Assembly (NCBI GenBank): GCA_015065045.1
Contig: SVRB01000027.1
Coordinates: 1-14,671 of the forward strand
Reading direction: 5' to 3'
From: Oscillospiraceae bacterium
GTDB lineage: Bacteria > Bacillota > Clostridia > Oscillospirales > CAG-272
Length of the DNA: 14,671 nucleotides
In this document: one piece after another, positions 1-6,306 of the stretch
How positions within the stretch are numbered: the first letter of the stretch is position 1
Layout: each line of letters begins with the position of its first letter
Made by a program: the position numbers and the translations under genes
Notes under the pieces: model-generated
Databases searched by the model: none
What the model saw: only the letters and a program-made list of their open reading frames with translations
What the model was told of the DNA's origin: nothing

Positions 1-405
1 AACAGCGTTTGCTTTTTTTATTTCTGCAATTTCTTCCTTAGAAAAGAAGAGTCTCGGAACCCATTTTGCAGCGCTCATTTCTAACGTAGATGTAACGAGT
101 TTGTCTCTGGCAGCAGGGCTGGGGCCTTTGAACACAACAGCGCAAATGCTGTAAAGACCTGCAACAAGCAATAATATAAATGTAATAAAACAGAGTAACA
201 CTCTGTGCAAGACCTTTACCCACGTTTTTTGAGGCTTGTGGGGGCGTCTTTTCTTTAGTTTTTTAACTTCGTTAGCTTCACTAACTTCGTTAACCTCATT
301 AACTTCACTAACTTCGTTAGTTTCATTAACCTCATTAGCTTCACTTACTTCATTAAGCTCGTTAGTTTCGTTAACTTCTTTTACTTCAGTATCCGTTTTA
401 ATCAA
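1..405 (-). CDS. Partial membrane-anchored protein, probable phosphodiester glycosidase (NAGPA-like) family, N-terminal 135 codons
   Basis: This is an open frame on the minus strand that runs off the left edge, so only the N-terminal part is visible. The only possible start before the membrane segment is a TTG at 405-403, because a TGA lies in frame two codons upstream. A purine-rich AAAGGG sits almost against it, so the start is uncertain. Residues 10-45 are twelve E-x-N/S triplets, residues 48-60 are a Lys/Arg-rich stop-transfer stretch, and about 69-92 form one transmembrane helix. After it comes GPSPAARD (94-101) and a segment ending FFSKEEI, which I recognise from the N-termini of clostridial exopolysaccharide/phosphodiester glycosidase proteins. 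Those enzymes act outside the membrane on phosphodiester-linked sugars. The catalytic domain lies outside the window, so the family call rests on this short segment only. The gene has its own candidate promoter at 429-457. Confidence 0.68.
   Translation of the reverse strand, partial: MIKTDTEVKEVNETNELNEVSEANEVNETNEVSEVNEVNEVSEANEVKKLKKRRPHKPQKTWVKVLHRVLLCFITFILLLVAGLYSICAVVFKGPSPAARDKLVTSTLEMSAAKWVPRLFFSKEEIAEIKKANAV
271..378 (-). repeat. Twelve tandem 9-bp units coding E-x-N/S triplets
   Basis: In the minus-strand reading frame, codons 10-45 of the left-edge gene are twelve successive 9-bp units of the form GAR-NNN-ARY. They code Glu-(Val/Thr/Leu/Ala)-(Asn/Ser). The most frequent unit is GAAGTTAAC or GAAGTTAGT. 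Because units are whole codons, copy-number changes would keep the frame. The encoded tail is acidic and lies on the cytoplasmic side of the following transmembrane helix. Confidence 0.9.
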
Positions 406-428
406 TCCCTTTCAATTCGCATAATACT

Positions 429-457
429 ATTCTAACATTAAGTTGACTTAAAAGCAA
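429..457 (-). promoter_or_regulatory. Candidate sigma-A promoter of the left-edge gene
   Basis: Read on the minus strand, TTGCTT (457-452) and TAGAAT (434-429) are separated by 17 nt. The -10 box matches the consensus at 5 of 6 positions and the -35 box is weak (3 of 6). The predicted transcript would begin near 422 and leave a leader of under 20 nt before the TTG start. A copy of the near-palindrome AGTTGACT lies inside the spacer. Confidence 0.5.
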
Positions 458-489
458 GAGTGTAATCGATAAAAGTTGACTGCAAACGA

Positions 490-530
490 CAATAAAGTGT
501 ACACAGACTCTAACTGTGTACACTTTATTG
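490..530. repeat. Perfect 17-bp inverted repeat containing two GTGTACAC palindromes
   Basis: The arms 490-506 and 514-530 are exact reverse complements around a 7-nt centre. Each arm contains the 8-bp palindrome GTGTACAC (497-504 and 516-523), with centres 19 bp apart. It lies just beyond the guaB terminator and about 33 bp upstream of the -35 box of the next gene. Neither side has a clean T tract, so it looks more like a protein-binding site than a second terminator, although the RNA would form a strong hairpin. Confidence 0.7.
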
Positions 531-533
531 CAT

Positions 534-565
534 AAAAAAGGGATATATGGTTTTCCATATATCCC
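534..565 (-). terminator. guaB: Intrinsic terminator of guaB
   Basis: On the minus strand an 11-bp perfect stem (565-555 paired with 550-540) with a 4-nt loop is followed directly by six T residues (539-534). It begins 7 nt after the guaB stop codon. This is a textbook rho-independent terminator. Confidence 0.93.
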
Positions 566-571
566 AAATTA

Positions 572-2041
572 TCACATTGACTGGCTGTAGTTAGGAGCCT
601 CTTTGGTAATGTTGATATCATGAGGATGTGATTCACGAAGACCGTTTCCGGTAATTCTGACAAACTTTGTATTTGTCTTGAGAGAGGGAATATCTCCGCA
701 ACCGCAGTAACCCATACCTGAACGGAGACCACCGATAAGCTGGTATACTGTGTCTGCCAAAGGACCCTTGTAAGGAACACGTCCTTCAACGCCTTCGGGA
801 ACGAGCTTGTTAGCTGAACTTCCTTCCTGGAAGTAACGGTCCTTTGAACCTTTTTCCATAGCCGCAAGTGAACCCATACCGCGATATACCTTAAAGCGTC
901 TGCCCTGATAGATTTCAGAGTCGCCGGGGCTTTCTTCACAACCTGCAAAGAGTGAACCGATCATAATAGCGTCAGCACCTGCAGCGATTGCTTTGGGAAG
1001 GTCACCACTATATTTAATACCGCCGTCAGCGATAAGCGGAATACCGTATTTCTTTGCAACTTCAGCAGCATCGCTGATAGCTGTGATCTGAGGAACACCG
1101 ATACCTGCAACAACACGTGTTGTACAGATAGAACCGGGACCGATACCAACCTTAATTGCATCAGCGCCTGCCTGAATAAGGTCTTCAGCTGCTTCAGCAG
1201 TAGCTATGTTACCTGCGCAGATCTGTGCTTCGGGGAAAGCAGCCTTGATCTTTTTGATGCAGTTAAGAATGTTCTGTGAATGTCCGTGAGCTGAGTCGAG
1301 AACCAAAAGGTCAGCGCCTGCAGAAAGAAGTGCTTCAACTCTTGTCAAAACGTCAGCTGTAACGCCAATTGCAGCGCCGCAAAGGAGTCTTCCGTTTGCG
1401 TCTTTTGCTGAATGAGGATACTTGGAAGCTTTTTCAATATCCTTAATTGTGATAAGTCCTGAAAGCTTGAAGTTTTCGTCAACCAAGGGGAGCTTTTCGA
1501 TCTTGTTCTTGCGCAAGATTTCCTGAGCTTCTTCGAGTGTTGTTCCTCTGGGAGCAGTAATGAGGTCATCCTTTGTCATTACTTCGCTGATCTTGATGTT
1601 GTAATCTGTAAGGAAGCGCATATCACGGTTTGTAATAATACCAACGAGCTTTTTGTCTTCGTCACAGATCGGAACTCCGGAAATACGATATTTACCCATA
1701 AGCTGATCAGCTTCGTATACGTAATTATCGGGAGAAAGATAGAAGGGATTTGTAATAACGCCGTTCTCGCTTCTCTTAACGCGTTCAACTTCGTCGCGCT
1801 GTCTTTCAATGGTCATGTTTTTGTGGATAATACCCATACCGCCCTCTCTTGCCATTGCGATTGCAAGACCGGATTCGGTAACTGTGTCCATAGCAGCTGA
1901 TAAAAGCGGGATATTAAGCTTGATTTTTTTAGTGATGTAAGTTTCCAATTTTACAGTATTGGGAAGAACATCGCTCTTTGCGGGAATAAGCAAAACATCA
2001 TCAAATGTAAGGCCTTCTTTTGCAAAACGGTCGTTTGTCAT
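572..2041 (-). CDS. guaB: IMP dehydrogenase
   Basis: Inosine-5'-monophosphate dehydrogenase oxidises IMP to XMP with NAD+, the first committed step of GMP synthesis, in the cytoplasm. The 489-residue protein has the usual bacterial length. It opens with the family signature LTFDDVLLIP (11-20). Two CBS domains lie at about residues 100-205 within the TIM barrel. The active-site loop GPGSICTTR (301-309) carries the catalytic Cys306. The phosphate-binding and flap segments YRGMGS (386-391) and VEGRVPYKG (418-426) are present, as is the Arg402-Tyr403 dyad that activates water. The start is supported by AAAGGAG placed 7 nt upstream. It is a single-gene unit with a terminator immediately downstream and two candidate promoters upstream. 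No purine-riboswitch fold is evident in the leader. Identification is secure. Confidence 0.98.
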   Translation of the reverse strand: MTNDRFAKEGLTFDDVLLIPAKSDVLPNTVKLETYITKKIKLNIPLLSAAMDTVTESGLAIAMAREGGMGIIHKNMTIERQRDEVERVKRSENGVITNPFYLSPDNYVYEADQLMGKYRISGVPICDEDKKLVGIITNRDMRFLTDYNIKISEVMTKDDLITAPRGTTLEEAQEILRKNKIEKLPLVDENFKLSGLITIKDIEKASKYPHSAKDANGRLLCGAAIGVTADVLTRVEALLSAGADLLVLDSAHGHSQNILNCIKKIKAAFPEAQICAGNIATAEAAEDLIQAGADAIKVGIGPGSICTTRVVAGIGVPQITAISDAAEVAKKYGIPLIADGGIKYSGDLPKAIAAGADAIMIGSLFAGCEESPGDSEIYQGRRFKVYRGMGSLAAMEKGSKDRYFQEGSSANKLVPEGVEGRVPYKGPLADTVYQLIGGLRSGMGYCGCGDIPSLKTNTKFVRITGNGLRESHPHDINITKEAPNYSQSM

Positions 2042-2110
2042 ATTCTTTCTCCTTTTATCTATTTATCATTATTTTTTAAAACTTTGAAATATATCTTCTA
2101 TTATCTATCA

Positions 2111-2139
2111 ATTTTACACTAATCCCTAAAAAATGTCAA
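2111..2139 (-). promoter_or_regulatory. guaB: guaB promoter, proximal
   Basis: On the minus strand, a perfect TTGACA (2139-2134) is separated by 17 nt from TAAAAT (2116-2111), 5 of 6 to consensus. It would give a leader of about 60 nt before the guaB ATG. It is one of the strongest promoters in the window. Confidence 0.85.
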
Positions 2140-2155
2140 GGTCTATTCCAAACAA

Positions 2156-2184
2156 ATTATATACAAAAATAAATTATTCTTCAA
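2156..2184 (-). promoter_or_regulatory. guaB: guaB promoter, distal candidate
   Basis: On the minus strand, TTGAAG (2184-2179, 4 of 6) is separated by 17 nt from a perfect TATAAT (2161-2156). It lies 45 bp upstream of the proximal promoter in the same direction, between the mscS terminator and guaB. Confidence 0.6.
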
Positions 2185-2205
2185 CCATTTAATGTAGTTT
2201 TGTAA

Positions 2206-2242
2206 TAAAAAAAGTTCTCTCATAAATGACAGAGAGAACTTT
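2206..2242 (-). terminator. Intrinsic terminator of the MscS-family gene
   Basis: On the minus strand an 11-bp stem (2242-2232 with 2221-2211, AAAGTTCTCTC and its complement) closes a 10-nt loop. A run of T residues covering 2213-2207 overlaps the foot of the stem. It starts 4 nt after the upstream stop codon. Confidence 0.9.
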
Positions 2243-2246
2243 AGTC

Positions 2247-3062
2247 TTATTTGTCTATGTGAACGTCGATCTGCTGATAGGGAATAACAATATTGTTTTT
2301 ATCAAATTCTTTTTTGATACTTTCAGTAAGATCTAATTTAACGTCCCAATAATTTTCACATGCGCACCAAACTCTGAGAGTAAAGTCGATCGAGCTTGCA
2401 GAGTAGTTTGTGATGCGGGCAAACGGCTCGGGTGAATTAAGTGCAAATTTGTGTGAAGCTGCTTGATCAAGTAATATTTTCTTTACTTTTTCAATGTCCG
2501 AATCATAGTGAACGGTGAATACAATGTCGACTCTTCTTGTAGGCTCGGCAGAGTAGTTTATAACGGAAGCGTTCATCAATGTACCGTTAGGAATTGTAAT
2601 ATGCTTGTTGTCGGGGGTTTTTAAAACTGTGTAGAAAATACTGATGTCGTGTACAGTTCCTCCAAGAGTGCCCGATTCTATGTAATGGCCAACCTTGAAT
2701 GGACGGAAAATAAGTATCATAATACCGCCCGCAAAGTTACTGAAAGCACCCTGAAGCGCAAGACCGATAGCAACGCCGGCAGTACCGAGAAGCGCAACAA
2801 ATGAGGTTGCGGGGATACCGAGAACGAGAGCGGCAGTTACTACAACAACTACGTCTAAAGCAATAATTATAAGGTTATTCATAAAAGATTGAACGCTTTT
2901 GTCAATCTTCTGCATACCCTTTGATTTCATTATTTTTTTTGTAATGATTTTTGCCACTTTAAGTCCAATGGGAAGTAAAATAAATACAATGGCAAGTTTA
3001 ATAACAGCATCAACTGAAAAATCAATCACGCTATTTATAAATTCTTTTAGTGCGTTATTCAT
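2247..3062 (-). CDS. Small-conductance mechanosensitive channel, MscS family
   Basis: This is an inner-membrane tension-gated channel that releases solutes on hypo-osmotic shock. The ATG at 3062 is preferred because AAAGGAG lies 7 nt before it. An in-frame ATG two codons earlier (3068) is only 1 nt from the same site. The protein is then 271 aa, close to E. coli MscS (286). Helices lie at about residues 17-40, 60-83 and 86-119. The third is the pore helix, Gly/Ala-rich with AIGLALQGAFSNFAGG, and leads into the FRPFKVGH segment that opens the beta domain. The beta domain carries IPNG (157-160), and an alpha/beta C-terminal vestibule follows. The gene is a single transcription unit with its own promoter and terminator. 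Its position between guaB and spoVA does not imply a link with sporulation. Confidence 0.93.
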   Translation of the reverse strand: MNNALKEFINSVIDFSVDAVIKLAIVFILLPIGLKVAKIITKKIMKSKGMQKIDKSVQSFMNNLIIIALDVVVVVTAALVLGIPATSFVALLGTAGVAIGLALQGAFSNFAGGIMILIFRPFKVGHYIESGTLGGTVHDISIFYTVLKTPDNKHITIPNGTLMNASVINYSAEPTRRVDIVFTVHYDSDIEKVKKILLDQAASHKFALNSPEPFARITNYSASSIDFTLRVWCACENYWDVKLDLTESIKKEFDKNNIVIPYQQIDVHIDK

Positions 3063-3098
3063 AGACATACTCCTTTACTAACTATAATCAATGTAGTT

Positions 3099-3127
3099 AT
3101 GATACAATTTTAATGAAGAAAAGTCAA
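3099..3127 (-). promoter_or_regulatory. Promoter of the MscS-family gene
   Basis: On the minus strand, TTGACT (3127-3122) and TATCAT (3104-3099) are separated by 17 nt. Each box matches the consensus at 5 of 6 positions. The leader to the ATG would be about 30 nt. Confidence 0.8.
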
Positions 3128-3150
3128 GGAAATAAAAGTAAATAATAAGT

Positions 3151-3172
3151 AAAGGCGGCAAAAACCGCCTTT
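3151..3172 (-). terminator. Terminator of spoVAD-spoVAE
   Basis: An 8-bp GC-rich stem (AAAGGCGG, 3151-3158, with CCGCCTTT, 3165-3172) encloses a 6-nt loop. On the minus strand the stem ends in TTT and is followed by a T-rich but interrupted stretch. It lies 18 nt after the spoVAE stop, in front of the mscS promoter. Confidence 0.75.
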
Positions 3173-3190
3173 TACAGTATATTCGATATA

Positions 3191-3544
3191 TTATTTTGGG
3201 TGCCCTTTGAAGATAAGAGACACTATATAACCAAAAACCAAAGCACAGGTTATTCCGCCTGCAGTGCCCGTAAGCCCGCCGGTTATGATGCCTATCGGAC
3301 CGTTTTCGGAAATAGCCTTTTGTACCCCTTTTGCAAGTGAATATCCGAATCCGGTTAGAGGAGTGGTTGCTCCGCAGCCTGCAAATTTAACAAGGGGCTC
3401 GTATATACCGATAGCTGTTAAAATAACGCCCAAAACAACGTAAGACACAAGAATTCTTGCAGGGTTCACTTTTGTTTTATCAATAAAAAACTGAGCGATT
3501 ATACACAGTAATCCGCCTACAATAAAAGCCTTTATATAATTCAT
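3191..3544 (-). CDS. spoVAE: Stage V sporulation protein AE (SpoVAE/SpoVAEb)
   Basis: This small membrane protein of the SpoVA complex moves dipicolinic acid into the forespore and out of it during germination. It has 117 aa, matching the usual size of about 116. Hydrophobic helices lie at about residues 4-21, 29-48 and 83-110. The family pattern is visible in GIYEPLVKFAGCGATTPLTG (46-65), including the paired Gly-Ala-Thr segment, and in the Gly-rich GIITGGLTGTAGG (85-97). The ATG shares one base with the stop codon of spoVAD (TAATG), so the two genes are translationally coupled. A terminator follows 18 nt after the stop. The usual third partner, SpoVAC, is not encoded next to it. Confidence 0.94.
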   Translation of the reverse strand: MNYIKAFIVGGLLCIIAQFFIDKTKVNPARILVSYVVLGVILTAIGIYEPLVKFAGCGATTPLTGFGYSLAKGVQKAISENGPIGIITGGLTGTAGGITCALVFGYIVSLIFKGHPK

Positions 3545-4548
3545 TAAATATCACCGCCTTTAATGTGAAGTAAGTGAGCAATTCCCGGAATTGACTGTCC
3601 TTGTTGAACGCTGGATGGGCTCATAAGCGCGCCCGTGCCGATAAAAAGAATATTGTTTAGTTTGCCTGAGCAAAGCTCGTTATATATATGGGAAGCAAAA
3701 ACAATAGCCGAGCATCCGCATCCTGAGCCGCCTGCGTGCATATCTTGTTTTTTTATATCATAAATAATAAGTCCGCAGTCAAGGTATTGCTTGCCCATAT
3801 CATATCCGTTTTCAAGCATAAGCTCTTTTACGATCCTATGACCCTCATAACCGAGGTCGCCCGTTGCGATAAGATCGTAGTCGGAAGGGTGGCTGTCGGT
3901 TTCTTTAAAATAGCGTAAAAGTGTACTTATAGCGGCGGGAGCCATAGCAGCCCCCATATTGTTTATATCCGTTATTCCTCGGTCAACGGTTTTTCCCGGT
4001 AACACGTCGCAAATTATGGGGCCTTTGCCGTTTTTTGATACAATAAATGCGCCCGAACCCGTAACTGTCCATTGTGAAGTCGGGGTGTGCTGACCGCCGT
4101 ATTCAAGAGGGTATCTGAACTGTCTTTCGGCAGAGCAGTTATGCGAGGATGTTACAGCTATAGCGGTTTCAAAAATGTCATTTCCTACAGTCAATGCTGA
4201 CAGCGTAAGGCTTTCAGCTGCAGTAGAGCAAGCTCCGTAAAGACCAAAAAAGGGAATATCAAAGTCAAGCAAGCCGTAGTTTGAGCTTACGCATTGATTT
4301 GTAAGGTCGCCTGCAAAAAGAGCGCCGATGTTTTCATCTTTCATATCGGCTTTTTCCATTACTTTTTTTACGGCAAGTCTTTGCATTTCACTCTCGCTCT
4401 TTTCCCAAGTATCTTGAGAAAAGCTGTCTGTTTCATCGATTATGTCGAATTTTTTTGATAAAGGGCCTTCGTTTTCTCTTTTGCCGGCTACCGATGCTGT
4501 CGCGATAATTTTTGGCGGCGTTTTGAATTCTATTATTCTTTTTGTCAT
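3544..4548 (-). CDS. spoVAD: Stage V sporulation protein AD (SpoVAD)
   Basis: SpoVAD is the peripheral, thiolase-fold subunit of the SpoVA channel. It binds dipicolinic acid and works at the forespore membrane. The ATG at 4548 is preferred because AGGTGA lies 6 nt ahead. The GTG of that same site (4557) could also be read as a start in frame and would add three residues. With the ATG the protein has 334 aa, full length for the family. Recognisable features, numbered from that ATG, are the thiolase-like loop GACSTAAE (106-113), SSHNCSAERQFRYPLEYGGQ (134-153), GDLGYEGH (230-237) and HAGGSGCG (271-278), which all fit SpoVAD. It is the first gene of a two-gene operon. Upstream lies a divergent ABC-transporter operon rather than spoVAC. 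I could not find a convincing sigma-G promoter in the 131 bp before it. Confidence 0.95.
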   Translation of the reverse strand: MTKRIIEFKTPPKIIATASVAGKRENEGPLSKKFDIIDETDSFSQDTWEKSESEMQRLAVKKVMEKADMKDENIGALFAGDLTNQCVSSNYGLLDFDIPFFGLYGACSTAAESLTLSALTVGNDIFETAIAVTSSHNCSAERQFRYPLEYGGQHTPTSQWTVTGSGAFIVSKNGKGPIICDVLPGKTVDRGITDINNMGAAMAPAAISTLLRYFKETDSHPSDYDLIATGDLGYEGHRIVKELMLENGYDMGKQYLDCGLIIYDIKKQDMHAGGSGCGCSAIVFASHIYNELCSGKLNNILFIGTGALMSPSSVQQGQSIPGIAHLLHIKGGDI

Positions 4549-4679
4549 TTTTTTCACCTGATTTTTTGTAATTTATAATTATTATTTCTTGAAATGTATG
4601 AAATATACAGAAAGTTTGGTAACAGATATCATATTTAATAGATGTATGTAATAAATAATAATAAAAATAAAAAAAGATA

Positions 4680-4708
4680 TTGACAAAGGAGGGTGGTTGT
4701 GCTATTAT
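4680..4708 (+). promoter_or_regulatory. Promoter of the amino-acid ABC importer operon
   Basis: A perfect TTGACA (4680-4685) is separated by 17 nt from TATTAT (4703-4708), 5 of 6 to consensus. The transcript would have a leader of about 90 nt. A 10-bp inverted repeat (4641-4650 and 4708-4717) brackets the promoter, with one arm on the transcription start. The leader shows no riboswitch or T-box that I recognise. Confidence 0.85.
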
Positions 4709-4807
4709 ACATACATCGACTTTATCCAATTAAAGTGATAAAACGATAAAATAATTTTGAAAATATAGCGCGACAATATATTTGCGTTACAATTTGGAGG
4801 ATTTGAA

Positions 4808-5608
4808 ATGAAAAAGACATTAGCACTCATTATGAGCCTTGTATTTGTACTCGGCGCACTTTTTGCATTTTCTTCATGCGGAAAGAAGGAAGATAACACG
4901 CTCGTTTGCGGTGTTACAATTTTTGAAAACATGAACGAACAGGACAAAGATGGCAACTGGACAGGTTTTGAATCTGAATTTGCTATGGAAGTTGGAAAAC
5001 TCATCGGTATGGATGTTAAGTTCCAGATAATTGACTGGACACAGAAATATAACGAGCTTAACTCCGGTGCTATCGACTGCATCTGGAACGGCTTTACAGC
5101 AAACTCAAGCGATAACGGCGTAAAGAGAAGTGACCTCGTTGATTTCTCATACGGTTATATGCTCAACCAGCAGTGCATCGTAACAAAGGCATCTAATGTT
5201 GAAAACTTCAAGACAGAAGCTGACCTCAGCGGCAAGAAGGCTTGCGTTGAAGGCGGAAGCGCTGGTGCTGCTTATGCTGAATCTGTAACAGATAAGGATA
5301 AGATCTTCTCTACAACAGCTCAGATCAATGCGTTCACAGAAGTTAAGTCAGGTGCTGTTGATTTCATCGTTGTTGACATTATTCTTGCTCAGAACATCTG
5401 CGGTAAGGGTGACTACGCTGATCTCGCAATCGTTGAAGCAATCGAGCTCGAATCAGAAATCTACGCAATCGGTTTCAAGAAGGGCAGCGATCTTACAGCA
5501 AAAGTAAACGAAGCTATCAAGACTCTCGAAAAGAACGGAAAGCTTATGGAGCTTGCAGAAAAGTACGGCTTTGAAAACGTTCTCAAGGTTACAGAAACTA
5601 TTAAATAA
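4808..5608 (+). CDS. Polar amino-acid ABC transporter, substrate-binding lipoprotein
   Basis: This is the extracellular, lipid-anchored receptor of an amino-acid importer (SBP_bac_3 family). Residues 1-23 are a signal peptide with a Lys-Lys start and hydrophobic core, ending in F-S-S-C with the lipidated Cys24. The lipobox is slightly unusual, with Phe at -3 and Ser at -1. The mature domain shows GFESEFAMEVGKLIG (53-67), a WNGFT segment (93-97), KRSDLVDFS (106-114) and VVDIILA (188-194). The Asp190 of the last is where glutamine/histidine-type receptors place an acidic residue that holds the ligand amino group. At 266 aa the length is normal. GGAGG lies 7 nt before the ATG. It is the first gene of a three-gene operon and uses more C-ending codons (CTC, ATC, AAC) than its neighbours, as highly expressed receptor genes often do. 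The exact substrate cannot be read from sequence. Confidence 0.94.
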   Translation: MKKTLALIMSLVFVLGALFAFSSCGKKEDNTLVCGVTIFENMNEQDKDGNWTGFESEFAMEVGKLIGMDVKFQIIDWTQKYNELNSGAIDCIWNGFTANSSDNGVKRSDLVDFSYGYMLNQQCIVTKASNVENFKTEADLSGKKACVEGGSAGAAYAESVTDKDKIFSTTAQINAFTEVKSGAVDFIVVDIILAQNICGKGDYADLAIVEAIELESEIYAIGFKKGSDLTAKVNEAIKTLEKNGKLMELAEKYGFENVLKVTETIK

Positions 5609-5643
5609 TAGGGTCTTGCAGTAAAAAATAAGGAAAATATATA

Positions 5644-6288
5644 ATGGATTTTTGGAGCGTAACTTTAAGTTTGATCGAAGGACTAAAGTGCACTTGCCAG
5701 ATATTTGCGCTAACACTCGTGTTAGCGCTTCCTTTAGGTTTGGTGATTGCATTCGGTTCTATGTCAAAATTTAAACCACTTGCATATCTTGTAAAGACAT
5801 TCGTATGGATAATACGCGGTGTTCCGCTAATGTTGCAGGTAATCATATTTTTCTATGTACCGGGATTTATAATCGGCAGACCCATTATATCCCGATTTGC
5901 ATCTGTAATAGCCGCGTTTGTTATAAACTACGCTTGTTATTTTTCGGAGATATACAGAGGCGGAATCGAGAGCATATCAAAGGGACAGTATGAGGCGGGA
6001 CAGGTTCTCGGTATGACAAAGTCTCAGGTGTTCTTCAAGGTTATACTTATGCAGGTAGTAAAAAGAATTTTGGCACCTATGTCAAATGAAGTTATTACTT
6101 TGGTTAAGGATACAGCGTTGGCAAGAGTAATTATGATAGTTGAGCTTATACAGGCTGCGCAGAACTACGCGGCGTATGGACTTATGTGGCCGCTTTTCTA
6201 TACGGCTGTATTCTATCTTGCTTTTGTTGGTGTGCTTACGCTTCTGTTCGGCTATTTCGAAAAGAAGCTTGATTATTACAAGGTTTAA
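5644..6288 (+). CDS. Polar amino-acid ABC transporter, permease
   Basis: This is the membrane subunit of the amino-acid importer, HisM/GlnP type. The 214-aa protein has about five hydrophobic segments (roughly 10-38, 47-73, 84-100, 141-170 and 181-204). It carries the EAA loop that docks on the ATPase: EIYRGGIESISKGQYEAG (102-119) followed by LGM. The proximal RGVPLMLQ (58-65) is also typical of this subfamily. AAGGA lies 7 nt before the ATG, and the gap from the receptor gene is 35 nt without a terminator. Only one permease gene is present, so the channel is probably a homodimer. Confidence 0.94.
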   Translation: MDFWSVTLSLIEGLKCTCQIFALTLVLALPLGLVIAFGSMSKFKPLAYLVKTFVWIIRGVPLMLQVIIFFYVPGFIIGRPIISRFASVIAAFVINYACYFSEIYRGGIESISKGQYEAGQVLGMTKSQVFFKVILMQVVKRILAPMSNEVITLVKDTALARVIMIVELIQAAQNYAAYGLMWPLFYTAVFYLAFVGVLTLLFGYFEKKLDYYKV

Positions 6289-6306
6289 GGTCGGAAGGAG
6301 CTTTTT

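Noticed and set aside
271..378. Possible CRISPR array
   Set aside because: The 9-bp units are contiguous with no spacers and are coding, so they do not have repeat-spacer architecture.
236..424. Plus-strand reading frame rich in Ser-Leu-Thr repeats
   Set aside because: It is the complement of the 9-bp repeat in the minus-strand gene. The minus frame gives a sensible protein with a membrane helix and a family motif; this one does not and has no ribosome site.
490..530. Second rho-independent terminator after guaB
   Set aside because: The stem is long, but neither side is followed by a run of T residues, and a complete terminator already lies at 534-565.
448..948. 166-codon minus-strand frame overlapping the guaB 3' end
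   Set aside because: It lies in another frame under guaB and across its terminator, has no family features and no ribosome binding site.
2042..2110. Purine riboswitch in the guaB leader
   Set aside because: The leader is only about 60 nt, almost entirely A/T, and shows no three-way junction or conserved loop sequences.
4549..4680. Sigma-G promoter for spoVAD
   Set aside because: A CATACAT element occurs on the minus strand at about 4600, but the hexamer 18 nt upstream does not match the sigma-G -35 box, so I do not call it.
4433..4729. Possible small gene such as spoVAC upstream of spoVAD
   Set aside because: The frame is out of phase with spoVAD, overlaps its start, and translates to AT-rich non-membrane sequence unlike SpoVAC.
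4705..5082. 125-codon minus-strand frame opposite the amino-acid receptor gene
   Set aside because: It is antisense to a secure coding sequence and crosses the importer promoter region; no recognisable motif or start site.
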